Below are positions 1 to 8,295 of a stretch of 64,000 bases of DNA, piece by piece. Both the position numbers and the translations under genes were made by a program. The number at the start of each line of letters is the position of its first letter. Position 1 is the stretch's first letter. Origin of the DNA: Ruegeria sp. SCSIO 43209 (GTDB lineage: Bacteria > Pseudomonadota > Alphaproteobacteria > Rhodobacterales > Rhodobacteraceae); contig NZ_CP065359.1 in the NCBI RefSeq assembly GCF_019904295.1, positions 521,001 to 585,000 on the forward strand. Reading direction: 5' to 3'. The notes under the pieces were generated by a model. That model was not told the DNA's origin and ran no database searches. It was given only the letters and a program-made list of their open reading frames with translations.

Positions 1-131
1 TGAAGGGGGACTTTACGCCCGAGAAACACGTCGGTTTCGAGGCTGCCGCATGGTACTGGCACTTCGTTGACGTCGTCTGGCTGTTCCTGTTTTTCGCCGT
101 CTACATTTGGGGTCAGGCCCCGCTGATGTAA
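1..131 (+). CDS. ctaE: Cytochrome c oxidase subunit III, C-terminal end (partial)
   Basis: The last 42 codons of a gene that begins left of the window, read from base 3 to the TAA at 129-131. The peptide has the subunit III ending: a [10 protein letters not shown] motif, then a hydrophobic final helix ([11 protein letters not shown]). Subunit III is an integral membrane part of the aa3-type heme-copper terminal oxidase and stabilises the catalytic subunit I. A strong terminator follows at 155-180, and SURF1, an assembly factor of the same oxidase, comes next, as in other alphaproteobacterial cox clusters. The assignment is confident although only the tail is present. Confidence 0.9.
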   Translation, partial: KGDFTPEKHVGFEAAAWYWHFVDVVWLFLFFAVYIWGQAPLM

Positions 132-154
132 CGCCACGCAGGTGATCCAATTGC

Positions 155-180
155 AAAAGCCGCCCCACGGGGCGGCTTTT
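155..180 (+). terminator. Rho-independent terminator after ctaE
   Basis: AAAAGCCGCCCC pairs perfectly with GGGGCGGCTTTT around a very short loop and runs straight into a T-rich tail. It lies 23 bases after the ctaE stop. The arms are symmetrical (A-run and T-run), so it could work on either strand, but only the + strand gene ends here. Confidence 0.9.
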
Positions 181-287
181 TCTCAATCAGGGGCGCAAGA
201 TTGCGCCCCATACAATTACATGGTTGCACTTCGGTTCACGTGCCCCTTAACAAGGCGCCGGTTCCCGCAACAAGGTCTGATCCCAAT

Positions 288-965
288 ATGCATCGCATTC
301 TGTTTCTGTTGATCTTCGGCTTTGCCGGTCTGGGCCTGCTGCTGTCGCTGGGCATTTGGCAACTGCAGCGGCTGACCTGGAAACAGGAGGTGCTGGCCGA
401 GATCGAAAGCCGCATCGCTGCCGATCCTGTCGCCTTGCCATTGCAAGTGTCCGAGGATGTGGACAAATACCTTCCGGTGACGGTCACAGGCGAGATCGAA
501 CCGGGCGAGATCCACGTTTTGGTTTCGGTCAAGCAGGTGGGGCCGGGGTATCGGATCATCCAGTCCTTTGCCACCGACGACCGGACTATTCTGGTGGATC
601 GCGGCTTTGTGCCGACCACAGCCAAGCAGGCTGATCGCCTGACTGGCCCGATGGAAATCACCGGCAACCTGCACTGGCCCGATGAAGTCGATGGCTACAC
701 GCCTGACGCAGATATTGACGGCAACATCTGGTTCGCCCGTGATGTGCCCAATCTGGCCGCCGCGCTGGGGGCTGAGCCGGTGTTGCTAATTGCACGCTCG
801 GAAACCGATCCGAATGTAACGCCAATGCCGGTGAATACGGCGGGCATCCCCAACGATCATTTGCAATATGCAATCATCTGGTTTGGTCTAGCTCTGGTCT
901 GGGCCGCAATGACCGGATACTTCCTGTGGCGCAGCCGTGCCAATTCCGAAAGTGACGCGACATGA
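288..965 (+). CDS. SURF1-family cytochrome oxidase assembly protein
   Basis: A 225-residue SURF1 homologue, which helps insert heme a into subunit I of the aa3 oxidase. It has the two-helix SURF1 topology: an N-terminal membrane helix at about residues 3-22 (LFLLIFGFAGLGLLLSLGIW, followed by QLQRL), a periplasmic domain with the LVDRGFVP signature, and a C-terminal helix (AIIWFGLALVWAAMTGYFLW). The reading frame stays open upstream to 201, but the ATG at 288 places the first helix at the N-terminus, so I chose it. The stop overlaps the thrC start (ATGA, 962-965), suggesting translational coupling. Its position behind ctaE fits its role. Confidence 0.9.
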   Translation: MHRILFLLIFGFAGLGLLLSLGIWQLQRLTWKQEVLAEIESRIAADPVALPLQVSEDVDKYLPVTVTGEIEPGEIHVLVSVKQVGPGYRIIQSFATDDRTILVDRGFVPTTAKQADRLTGPMEITGNLHWPDEVDGYTPDADIDGNIWFARDVPNLAAALGAEPVLLIARSETDPNVTPMPVNTAGIPNDHLQYAIIWFGLALVWAAMTGYFLWRSRANSESDAT

Positions 966-2350
966 AATACATCTCGACCCGCGGGCAGGCGCCCGAACTG
1001 ACCTTTGAAGAGGCGATGCTGACCGGACTGGCCCGCGATGGTGGTCTGTACTTGCCCGCTGAAATTCCGGTGATGTCGCAGGACGAAATTGCTGCGTTGG
1101 CTGGCCTGTCCTATGAGGAAATCGCATTCCGCGTGATGTGGCCTTATGTGAGCGGCTCGTTCTCCGATGATGAGTTCAAAGATATCATAGCGCGCGCTTA
1201 TGAGGGCTTTGGCCATGACGCCCGCGCGCCGTTGAAGCAGCTGAACGAGAACCATTTTCTGCTGGAGCTGTTTCACGGCCCCACGCTGGCCTTCAAAGAT
1301 TTCGCCATGCAGCTAATCGGCCAGCTGTTCCAGGTCGCGCTCAAACGGCGCGAAGATCGCGTGACCATTGTCGGCGCGACGAGCGGGGACACCGGTTCTG
1401 CCGCCATCGAGGCGTTCCGTGGGCTGGACGCGGTGGATGTGTTCATCCTGTTCCCACATGGCCGTGTTTCAGAAGTGCAGCGCCGTCAGATGACTACGCC
1501 CGCAGACAGTAATGTGCACGCTTTGGCGGTAGACGGCGATTTCGATGACTGCCAGGCCGCGCTCAAAGACATGTTCAACGACTTTGATTTCCGCGACGGT
1601 GTGAAACTTGCAGGCGTCAATTCGATCAACTTCGCCCGCGTGTTGGCACAGATCGTTTACTATTTCTCCGCCGCCGTCAGCCTCGGCGCGCCACATCGCA
1701 AGGTCAGCTTCACCGTGCCGACAGGGAATTTCGGCGATATCTTCGCAGGCCATCTGGCCAAACGCATGGGGCTGCTCATCGATCGTCTGGTGGTGGCGAC
1801 CAACCAGAACGACATTCTGCATCGCTGTCTCTCCGGCGAGGGGTATTTCAAGGGCGATACGATCCCCTCAATCAGCCCTTCGATGGATATTCAGGTTAGC
1901 TCGAACTTTGAGCGCGCACTGTACTACGCCTATGGCGAAGATGGCGGCGCAGTCGCTCAATTGATGGATGAACTCAAGAGCGGAGGCTTCAATGTCAGCC
2001 AAGGCGCGATGGAGGCTCTGCGAGAAAACTTTGACTCGGGCCGCGTTTCTGAGGACGAGACGCTTGAGACGATCAGGCGCACGATGGTCCACAGCGCCGA
2101 GTTGGTTTGTCCGCACACCGCCGTTGGGATCAAAGTGGCTGAAGACCACCGCGCTGCCGATGTGCCCATGATCACGCTCGCAACCGCGCATCCCGCGAAG
2201 TTCCCGGCAGCCGTCGAGAAGGCAAGCGGCGAACATCCGCCTCTTCCATCCCGCATGTCTGATCTGTATGAACGTCCGGAACGGGTGACCCGCGTTGCGA
2301 ACGATCTGGGTGCCCTTGAGGATCATATCAGAAGGCATATTGCTGAGTGA
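962..2350 (+). CDS. thrC: Threonine synthase
   Basis: A 462-residue PLP enzyme converting O-phosphohomoserine to threonine in the cytoplasm, the last step of threonine synthesis. The N-terminus MKYISTRGQAPELTFEEA is typical of the long bacterial ThrC form. The PLP lysine is K112 in GPTLAFKDFAMQ, followed by the phosphate-binding stretch VGATSGDTGSAAIEAFRG. The length matches the family. The start overlaps the SURF1 stop and the stop overlaps the GTG start of the M16 peptidase (2347), so these genes are probably co-transcribed and coupled. The aspartokinase of the same pathway, lysC, lies about 15 kb downstream. Confidence 0.97.
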   Translation: MKYISTRGQAPELTFEEAMLTGLARDGGLYLPAEIPVMSQDEIAALAGLSYEEIAFRVMWPYVSGSFSDDEFKDIIARAYEGFGHDARAPLKQLNENHFLLELFHGPTLAFKDFAMQLIGQLFQVALKRREDRVTIVGATSGDTGSAAIEAFRGLDAVDVFILFPHGRVSEVQRRQMTTPADSNVHALAVDGDFDDCQAALKDMFNDFDFRDGVKLAGVNSINFARVLAQIVYYFSAAVSLGAPHRKVSFTVPTGNFGDIFAGHLAKRMGLLIDRLVVATNQNDILHRCLSGEGYFKGDTIPSISPSMDIQVSSNFERALYYAYGEDGGAVAQLMDELKSGGFNVSQGAMEALRENFDSGRVSEDETLETIRRTMVHSAELVCPHTAVGIKVAEDHRAADVPMITLATAHPAKFPAAVEKASGEHPPLPSRMSDLYERPERVTRVANDLGALEDHIRRHIAE

Positions 2351-3609
2351 CAGTCAGACAGGACCAACTGAAGAACGGATTTCGTATCGTCAGTGAACAT
2401 ATGCCGGGGCTGCAATCTGCGGCCATCGGCATCTGGGTAACCGCCGGTGGGCGGCACGAGCGGATCGAGCAGAACGGTATCGCGCATTTCCTTGAGCATA
2501 TGGCGTTCAAGGGAACCCAGCGGCGTTCTGCGCTGCAAATCGCCGAAGCGATCGAGGATGTGGGCGGGTACATCAACGCCTATACCTCGCGCGAAGTTAC
2601 GGCCTATTATGCACGCGTACTGAAGGACGATGTGGCGCTGGCCATGGATGTCATCGGCGACATCGTCCTGAACCCGGTATTCGACCCGCGCGAGATCGAG
2701 GTCGAGCGCGGAGTGATCCTGCAAGAGATTGGTCAGGCCTATGATACGCCGGACGATGTAATCTTTGACTGGCTGCAAGAGCAGAGCTATCACGACCAAC
2801 CCCTTGGCCGCACCATTCTGGGCCCGACCGAGCGCGTCAGTGCGTTTTCCCGCGAGGACTTGTCTGGTTTCGTGGCCGAACACTACGGGCCGGAACAGAT
2901 GATCCTGTCTGCAGCTGGAGCTGTGGACCACGATGCGCTGATGAAACTGGCCGAAGAGATGTTCGGCCACCTGCAGCAGCGCAAGGGTCTGATCCCCGAC
3001 GCTGCGCGGTTCACTGGTGGTGAGGCGCGGCAGGAGAAAGAACTGGAGCAGGCGCATTTCGCGCTGGCGCTGGAAAGTCCGGGCTATCGCGATGATGCGA
3101 TCTATACGGCCCAGATTTACTCGACCGCTCTGGGTGGAGGCATGTCCTCGCGCCTGTTTCAGGAAGTGCGCGAGACGCGCGGGCTTTGCTATACGATCTT
3201 TGCTCAGACCGGTGCTTATGCGGATACCGGTACGACAACGATTTACGCAGGCACCTCGGCCGATCAGGTGGGCGAATTGGCGACGATTACCATCGACGAG
3301 ATGAAGCGCGCTGCCGAAGACATGAGCGCAGAAGAGGTTGCCCGTGCGCGGGCCCAGATGAAGGCCGGGATGCTGATGGGGCTGGAAAGCCCATCGAACC
3401 GGGCCGAACGTCTGGCGCGACTGGTGCAGATCTGGGGACGTGTGCCCTCGCTTGAGGACACCGTGGCCAAGATCGATGCGGTCAGCACCGAGGACGTGCG
3501 TGCCTTTGCCGAAGACATGGCAGTCAAAGCCCCGGCCGCGCTGGCGCTTTATGGCCCGGTCTCGGGTGCACCGTCACTGGCTGACTTACAGGAGAGGCGC
3601 GCGGCGTGA
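2347..3609 (+). CDS. M16-family zinc metallopeptidase (processing-peptidase-like)
   Basis: A 420-residue M16 (pitrilysin / mitochondrial processing peptidase beta-like) protein. The inverted zinc motif HxxEH is at residues 47-51 (HFLEH), and the distal glutamate is probably in the IEVERGVILQEI stretch. The C-terminal half has the R/Y region (ETRGLCYTIFAQTGAY) of the second M16 domain. No signal peptide is seen, so it is probably cytoplasmic. It starts with GTG inside the thrC stop region, and its own stop overlaps the next start. This thrC-M16-GNAT order recurs in Rhodobacteraceae. The physiological substrate is not known from sequence. Confidence 0.93.
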   Translation: MTVRQDQLKNGFRIVSEHMPGLQSAAIGIWVTAGGRHERIEQNGIAHFLEHMAFKGTQRRSALQIAEAIEDVGGYINAYTSREVTAYYARVLKDDVALAMDVIGDIVLNPVFDPREIEVERGVILQEIGQAYDTPDDVIFDWLQEQSYHDQPLGRTILGPTERVSAFSREDLSGFVAEHYGPEQMILSAAGAVDHDALMKLAEEMFGHLQQRKGLIPDAARFTGGEARQEKELEQAHFALALESPGYRDDAIYTAQIYSTALGGGMSSRLFQEVRETRGLCYTIFAQTGAYADTGTTTIYAGTSADQVGELATITIDEMKRAAEDMSAEEVARARAQMKAGMLMGLESPSNRAERLARLVQIWGRVPSLEDTVAKIDAVSTEDVRAFAEDMAVKAPAALALYGPVSGAPSLADLQERRAA

Positions 3610-4193
3610 TGCTGTTAGGCAGACGCAAGCTGAAACTCGAAACCGAGCGCTTGACTCTGCGCCCGCCCATGCATTCCGACTTCAACGACTGGACCGCCCT
3701 GCGGCGTGCCTCAAAGGACTATCTGGTGCCGTGGGAGCCGGTTTGGGCCAAGGACCATCTGAGCCGAAAGTCGTTTACCAACCGGGTCTATTGGGCCCAG
3801 CGCTCAGTCGCGAGTGGAACGGCGATACCTCTGTTCCTGTTTCGTCGCACAGACAATATTCTGCTGGGGGCGATCACGTTGGACAATGTTCGCCGTGGTC
3901 CGGCGCAGGCTGGCACCTTGGGCTATTGGACTGGGCAGGCCTTCGCGCGTCAGGGTTTCATGCGCGAAGCAATTGGCGCCGTTGTTCATCACGCCTTCAC
4001 CCGTCTGGATTTAAGCCGGATCGAGGCCGCGTGTTTGCCTGAGAACAAGGCCTCTCGCGGTCTGCTGGAAAGCTCAGGCTTCAAATACGAAGGCGTGGCG
4101 CAGTCTTATCTGCAGATCAATGGGCGCTGGCGAACACATGTTCTGTATGCCAGCCTAAGGTCCGATCGTCGGGGCAAGACTGAGGCAGGCTAG
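3606..4193 (+). CDS. GNAT acetyltransferase, RimJ/RimL type
   Basis: A 195-residue GNAT-fold N-acetyltransferase. The opening LETERLTLRPP is the first-strand signature of the RimJ/RimL (ribosomal protein N-terminal acetyltransferase) branch. The acetyl-CoA region appears as LGYWTGQAFARQGFMREA, and the C-terminal part as RIEAACLPENKASRGLLESSGF. Two starts are possible: GTG at 3606, overlapping the M16 stop, or ATG at 3609. Both give nearly the same protein. The tight overlap points to one operon with thrC and the peptidase. The true substrate could be a ribosomal protein or another N-terminus. Confidence 0.88.
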   Translation: MMLLGRRKLKLETERLTLRPPMHSDFNDWTALRRASKDYLVPWEPVWAKDHLSRKSFTNRVYWAQRSVASGTAIPLFLFRRTDNILLGAITLDNVRRGPAQAGTLGYWTGQAFARQGFMREAIGAVVHHAFTRLDLSRIEAACLPENKASRGLLESSGFKYEGVAQSYLQINGRWRTHVLYASLRSDRRGKTEAG

Positions 4194-4294
4194 AGAGCTC
4201 TGCCGCCAGGCATGGCAAGCCTCCTGTCCTGGAGATATCCGTGGCCAGATCAACAAGGGCATGACTTGTTGGCCCATTGCGCTACACTTGCCCT

Positions 4295-5113
4295 ATGTGG
4301 CGGTTTGTTGCGGGACTGATGATGATTGCAGGCGGGGCTGTGGCGCAGGAGCGGCGGCCTAGTCACTGTATCGCCATCGCAGATGCGGCACCGGGGATTG
4401 AATATCTTCACAAAGCGGCGTGGCAGGATCCCGTGCCCGAGTTTTCGGTTCGTATCAGCTATGTCGCGCATGCATCGTTTCTGATCCAGACACAGGGCGG
4501 GCTGAACGCGGTGACCGATTTCACCGGTTTTATCGGCGGCGCTGCGCTAATTCCTGACGTGGTCACAATGAACCATGCGCACAGCACCCACTGGACTGCC
4601 CATCCCGATCCGGCCATCCCGTATGTCTTGCCGGGCTGGGGCGAGTTCGGCGAAGGCATCGAGCACCATCTTGATCTGGGTGAGATGCTGATTCGCAATG
4701 TGTCGACCGATATCCGTTCGGCCTATGGCGGTATTGAAGATCGCGGAAACTCGATCTTTGTGTTCGAGGTCGAAGGGTTGTGCATCGGCCATCTGGGGCA
4801 TCTGCATCACATTCCGTCGGATGAACAATTCGCTGCACTGGGTCGGCTGGATGTGGTCATGGCGGCGGTGGACGGAGGCACCACGATGCCCTTGCCCGAG
4901 ATGGTTCAGGTTCTGAAACGCCTCAAAAGCTCGGTCATTATCCCGATGCATTGGTTCTCGGACTTTTCGCTCCAGCGGTTTTTGGTGGATATTCGGGATG
5001 AATTCCCGGTTGAACGGGATGGGGTGTCCGAGATTGTCGTCTCGTTGCGCACGTTGCCCGACAGGCCGACGGTTGTGGTGCTGGAGCCTCAGTACCTGAT
5101 AGAGCTGGAATAG
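4295..5113 (+). CDS. Exported MBL-fold metallohydrolase-like protein
   Basis: A 272-residue protein from the ATG at 4295. A TTG at 4277 is also in frame, but the ATG gives a clean signal peptide ending near AVAQ (residues 15-18). The body resembles the metallo-beta-lactamase fold of the RomA/UlaG kind: H94-A-H96-S-T-H99, then GHLGHLHH (166-172), an aspartate near 193 and PMHW around 219. The usual HxHxDH has threonine in place of the aspartate that binds the second metal. The predicted site is periplasmic. The substrate is unknown. It is separated from the thrC group by about 100 bases and probably has its own promoter. Confidence 0.75.
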   Translation: MWRFVAGLMMIAGGAVAQERRPSHCIAIADAAPGIEYLHKAAWQDPVPEFSVRISYVAHASFLIQTQGGLNAVTDFTGFIGGAALIPDVVTMNHAHSTHWTAHPDPAIPYVLPGWGEFGEGIEHHLDLGEMLIRNVSTDIRSAYGGIEDRGNSIFVFEVEGLCIGHLGHLHHIPSDEQFAALGRLDVVMAAVDGGTTMPLPEMVQVLKRLKSSVIIPMHWFSDFSLQRFLVDIRDEFPVERDGVSEIVVSLRTLPDRPTVVVLEPQYLIELE

Positions 5114-5151
5114 GGCTTGTCGCGGCCCGTGGCCTTTGGCAGGGAAGAGCC

Positions 5152-6564
5152 ATGAAACTGAACCCTGCAGACAGCCGCCTTGCCGAAGCAATCAGAGCCC
5201 GATTGGGTGCTGACGTTTTGCGCCCGATTGCAGATCGTTACCTTGAAGAGCCGCGTCAGCGGTTTGTCGGGCAGCCCGGTTTGCTTGCCTTGCCGCGCAC
5301 CGTGGAAGATGTGTCGGCTCTGGTGCAATTGGCCGCAGACGCTCGGGTGCCTGTTGTCCCTTATGGCGGCGGCACCGGTCTGGTAGGAGGGCAGGTTGTT
5401 CCGGATGGTCCTGTCCCTTTGATCGTTTCCCTGGAACGGATGACGGCGATACGGGCGACTTACCCCACCGAGAACATACTTGTGGCCGAGGCCGGTGCCA
5501 TTCTGGCCGACGTCCAGACTGCCGCTGAAGACGCGGACCGTCTATTTCCCCTGTCGCTGGCTGCGCAGGGTTCTTGCCGGATTGGCGGCAATCTGGCCAC
5601 TAATGCGGGTGGCGTGAATGTGCTGCGCTATGGCAATGCACGCGATCTGTGCCTGGGGCTTGAAGTGGTATTGCCCAGTGGTGAGATATGGCACGGGCTT
5701 AGCCGGTTGCGTAAGGACAACACCGGTTATGACCTGCGTAACCTGATGATCGGGTCCGAAGGGACACTTGGCATCATTACGGCGGCGGCGTTGAAGCTGT
5801 TCCCGCGACCCAAGGGCGTTGGAACCGCAATGTTTCAGGTCTCCTCACCCGAGGCTGCCATTGATCTGTTGTCAGTGGCGCGGGATCAAGTGGGGGAAGC
5901 GGTCAGTACGTTTGAGTTGATCCATGGGCAGGGCCTCGAATTCCTGACCGAGGTTTTGCCCGACGTGCGGCAACCCTTTGCGGCAACACCTGAATGGAGT
6001 GTGTTGATCGAGCTGGGCCTGTCTGTCGGCCAAGACCCTTCGGACATGCTTGAGGCGATTTATGTCGCCGCTGATGAGCGCGATCTGGTCCGCGATGCGG
6101 TTATCGCGCAGAGCGAAGCACAGCGGTCCGAACTCTGGGCCGTGCGCGAGCGCATCCCCGAGGCCAACCGGCTGATCGGATCAGTTTCCAGCCATGATAT
6201 CTCGGTCCCGATTTCCCGCATTCCAGAGTTCATTCGGCGCGGCGCGGATGTGGTGGCCGGGCAGGGGCCGTTTCGCGTGAACTGCTTTGGACATCTGGGC
6301 GACGGTAATCTGCATTATAACGTGTTTCCACCCGCCGGGCAGGACAAGTCAGAGTTTGTTGCGCAGCGGGGCGCGGTCAAACGCGCGGTACATGATCTGG
6401 TTCATGAATTTGGTGGATCGGTCAGTGCCGAACACGGTGTCGGTCGGCTCAAGACAGATGATCTGGAACGCTATGGCGATCCGGTCAAGATGCAGGCCAT
6501 GAGGGCGATCAAAGCAGCGCTTGATCCTCAAGGGATTATGAACCCCGGGGCGGTTCTGGCCTAA
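5152..6564 (+). CDS. FAD-binding 2-hydroxyacid dehydrogenase, GlcD / D2HGDH type
   Basis: A 470-residue FAD-dependent oxidoreductase of the VAO family. The N-terminal FAD_binding_4 domain shows YGGGTGLVGG and then NLATNAGGVNVLRYGNARD. The C-terminal FAD-oxidase domain shows CFGHLGDGNLHYNV and SAEHGVGRLK, with the family-typical ending LDPQGIMNPGAVL. This layout fits D-2-hydroxyglutarate, D-lactate or glycolate (GlcD) dehydrogenases. Without glcE/glcF neighbours, a single-subunit D-2-hydroxyglutarate or D-lactate dehydrogenase is more likely than glycolate oxidase. A hairpin terminator follows at 6570-6594. Confidence 0.88.
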   Translation: MKLNPADSRLAEAIRARLGADVLRPIADRYLEEPRQRFVGQPGLLALPRTVEDVSALVQLAADARVPVVPYGGGTGLVGGQVVPDGPVPLIVSLERMTAIRATYPTENILVAEAGAILADVQTAAEDADRLFPLSLAAQGSCRIGGNLATNAGGVNVLRYGNARDLCLGLEVVLPSGEIWHGLSRLRKDNTGYDLRNLMIGSEGTLGIITAAALKLFPRPKGVGTAMFQVSSPEAAIDLLSVARDQVGEAVSTFELIHGQGLEFLTEVLPDVRQPFAATPEWSVLIELGLSVGQDPSDMLEAIYVAADERDLVRDAVIAQSEAQRSELWAVRERIPEANRLIGSVSSHDISVPISRIPEFIRRGADVVAGQGPFRVNCFGHLGDGNLHYNVFPPAGQDKSEFVAQRGAVKRAVHDLVHEFGGSVSAEHGVGRLKTDDLERYGDPVKMQAMRAIKAALDPQGIMNPGAVLA

Positions 6565-6569
6565 TAGAC

Positions 6570-6594
6570 GCGCCCCGGACGTATACCGGGGCGC
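6570..6594. terminator. Shared terminator between convergent genes
   Basis: GCGCCCCGG and CCGGGGCGC form a perfect 9-bp stem around a 7-base loop. It lies in the 39-base gap between the end of the GlcD-like gene (+) and the end of the fasciclin gene (-). It is probably used from both sides. The T-tract after it is weak on the + strand. Confidence 0.75.
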
Positions 6595-6603
6595 TGCGGT
6601 TCT

Positions 6604-7086
6604 TTACGAAGCGGGCAGAATGACCTTGTCGATCACATGGATCACGCCGTTCTCGGCTTCGATATCGGCTTGCACAACGTTGGCATCATTCACCATGACG
6701 CCATTGTCGAGATCGATGGTGATATCTCCGCCCTGCACGGTGGCGGCGGTCATGTCATCGGACAGATCACCCGACATCACTTTGCCCGGGACAACGTGAT
6801 AGGTCAGCACTGCGACCAACTGGTCCTTGTTTTCGGGCTTCAGCAGATTTTCGACCGTGCCCTCGGGCAGCGCTGCAAAAGCCTCATCCGTTGGGGCGAA
6901 AACGGTGAACGGCCCTTCGCCTTTCAGCGTTTCAACCAGTTCGGCGGCCTGAACGGCAGCGACGAGCGTTTCAAAACTGCCCGCGCCCACCGCAGTATCG
7001 ACGATATCCTTGGCGTGCCCATCTGCCAAAGCAGAGGTGGTCAACAGAAGACTGGCAACTCCAGCAACAGCGAATTTGCGCAACAT
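6604..7086 (-). CDS. Secreted fasciclin (FAS1) domain protein
   Basis: A 160-residue secreted single-domain FAS1 protein. Residues 1-21 are a signal peptide ([21 protein letters not shown]). The H1 motif appears as [14 protein letters not shown] and the H2-type YH motif as [10 protein letters not shown]. The ending [11 protein letters not shown] is the usual FAS1 close. Bacterial single-FAS1 proteins are periplasmic or extracellular and are linked to adhesion or surface functions, but no specific ligand can be read from this sequence. It is transcribed alone, convergent with the GlcD-like gene. Confidence 0.92.
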   Translation of the reverse strand: MLRKFAVAGVASLLLTTSALADGHAKDIVDTAVGAGSFETLVAAVQAAELVETLKGEGPFTVFAPTDEAFAALPEGTVENLLKPENKDQLVAVLTYHVVPGKVMSGDLSDDMTAATVQGGDITIDLDNGVMVNDANVVQADIEAENGVIHVIDKVILPAS

Positions 7087-7257
7087 GACATGATTTCCCT
7101 TGTTGAGAATGCCCTAGGTGGCATCATTCGGGGTACGCAGTCAGGTCGCGACAAGATCACAGAATCCAGAGGCAACTGTTTCTTGAATGTGACCCCAATC
7201 GCGCTAAGCCTGCGGCGCACGCGATTTCCAGTCACGAGTTTGTGAAGTTTGTGGAGA

Positions 7258-7797
7258 TCAGAGCCCTTCGAACTCGCACAGAACGTGCACGTCCATGCCC
7301 AAATCTTCCAGCGCTTTGCGACCACCCAATTCGGGCAGATCGATGATGAACGCGCATGAGATGATCTCGCCGCCCAGCCGTTCGATCAGCTTGATCCCCG
7401 CGGCGGCGGTGCCTCCGGTAGCCAGAAGATCATCAACGACCAGGATCTTCTCACCCGGCTGGATGGCGTCATCGTGAATTTCGACTATCGCCTCTCCATA
7501 TTCCAGCTTGTAGTCTTGGCTGATCGTGGTGCCGGGCAGTTTGCCCTTTTTGCGGATCGGCACGAATCCAACGCTCAGCTGGTGGGCAATCGCACCGCCC
7601 AGAATAAAGCCGCGCGCCTCAAGGCCCACAACTTTGTCGATTCGCTCACCGGCGTAAGGGTGCAACATCTGGTCGATTGCCATGCGGAACCCACGCGGGT
7701 CGGCAAACAGGGTGGTGACATCGCGGAACATGATCCCTTCATGCGGGAAATCGACGATGGTCCGAATGTAATCCTTGACCGTTTTGTTTCTGGACAT
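7258..7797 (-). CDS. apt: Adenine phosphoribosyltransferase
   Basis: A 179-residue type I phosphoribosyltransferase that salvages adenine to AMP with PRPP in the cytoplasm. The start at 7797 gives [18 protein letters not shown], the standard Apt opening; the frame is open 15 codons further upstream, but that would add an unusual N-terminus. The PRPP-binding loop is [17 protein letters not shown], and [14 protein letters not shown] is the Apt signature. A 44-codon gene on the same strand ends 82 bases upstream and may share its promoter. Confidence 0.96.
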   Translation of the reverse strand: MSRNKTVKDYIRTIVDFPHEGIMFRDVTTLFADPRGFRMAIDQMLHPYAGERIDKVVGLEARGFILGGAIAHQLSVGFVPIRKKGKLPGTTISQDYKLEYGEAIVEIHDDAIQPGEKILVVDDLLATGGTAAAGIKLIERLGGEIISCAFIIDLPELGGRKALEDLGMDVHVLCEFEGL

Positions 7798-7879
7798 GGG
7801 CCACCCCTTTGGCATCAAACACGCGCGGGGTATTTCGCCCATAAGGTGCGGTCATGCAAGAGAACTCTGGCCCCTGCGG

Positions 7880-8014
7880 CTACTTGCTGCGGCCGCGCAT
7901 GGCGTTAGGCAGGCCGTAGTAGCGATACAGCGCGTTCGGAAGCCAGGACAGGTGCGGCTTGCGCCAGTTGCGTTGATCCCGAAGAAGAATGGCTTGCGCG
8001 ACATGAAGGTTCAT
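7880..8014 (-). CDS. Small protein of 44 residues, unknown
   Basis: A short reading frame from ATG at 8012-8014 to TAG at 7880-7882. The peptide begins MNLHVAQAILLRDQRNWRKP and ends GLPNAMRGRSK. It is rich in Trp, Tyr, Leu and basic residues, unlike a random antisense frame. No family is recognised. It lies between apt (same strand, 82 bases downstream) and a divergent small gene at 8120, with an AT-rich gap between the two that could hold promoters for both. A purine-rich GTGAGA lies about 10 bases before the ATG. It could be a real small protein or the remnant of a longer gene. Confidence 0.5.
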   Translation of the reverse strand: MNLHVAQAILLRDQRNWRKPHLSWLPNALYRYYGLPNAMRGRSK

Positions 8015-8119
8015 TGCTTTAATCTCACTTTTGCTGTTATGTGCGCGATATCTACTTTATATTCTATGTATATACAATGCATCGCGCTTAGAATCAAGGG
8101 CAGGACGGGGACTGGACGT

Positions 8120-8293
8120 GTGACCAAGAAAGATGGAAAGAAATCTACCAAGAAAAACAGTCAGTTGGTTTTGCGTCTCGACAAGGATGAGCGCGATGCA
8201 TTCGTCGAGTTGTGCAGGGATCTGGACACCTCCGCCGCCCGCGAAATTCGCCGGTTTATCCGGGGGTTCATGAAGGAAAACGCTGAAAACTGA
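8120..8293 (+). CDS. Small ribbon-helix-helix-like protein (57 residues)
   Basis: The GTG at 8120 is preceded by a GGGG purine run at 8107-8110 and gives a 57-residue protein; the frame is open further upstream, but without a better start. After a lysine-rich N-terminus comes a beta strand (QLVLRLD), one helix (KDERDAFVELCRDLDT) and a second helix (SAAREIRRFIRGFMKEN). This is the strand-helix-helix order of Arc/CopG-type DNA-binding proteins. It may be a small repressor, perhaps acting on its own promoter. No toxin partner is visible. The AT-rich segment before it includes TATACAAT (8071-8078), a possible -10 element. Confidence 0.55.
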   Translation: MTKKDGKKSTKKNSQLVLRLDKDERDAFVELCRDLDTSAAREIRRFIRGFMKENAEN

Positions 8294-8295
8294 AA

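Noticed and set aside
2323..3057. 244-residue minus-strand frame across thrC and the M16 gene
   Set aside because: Antisense shadow of two conserved overlapping genes.
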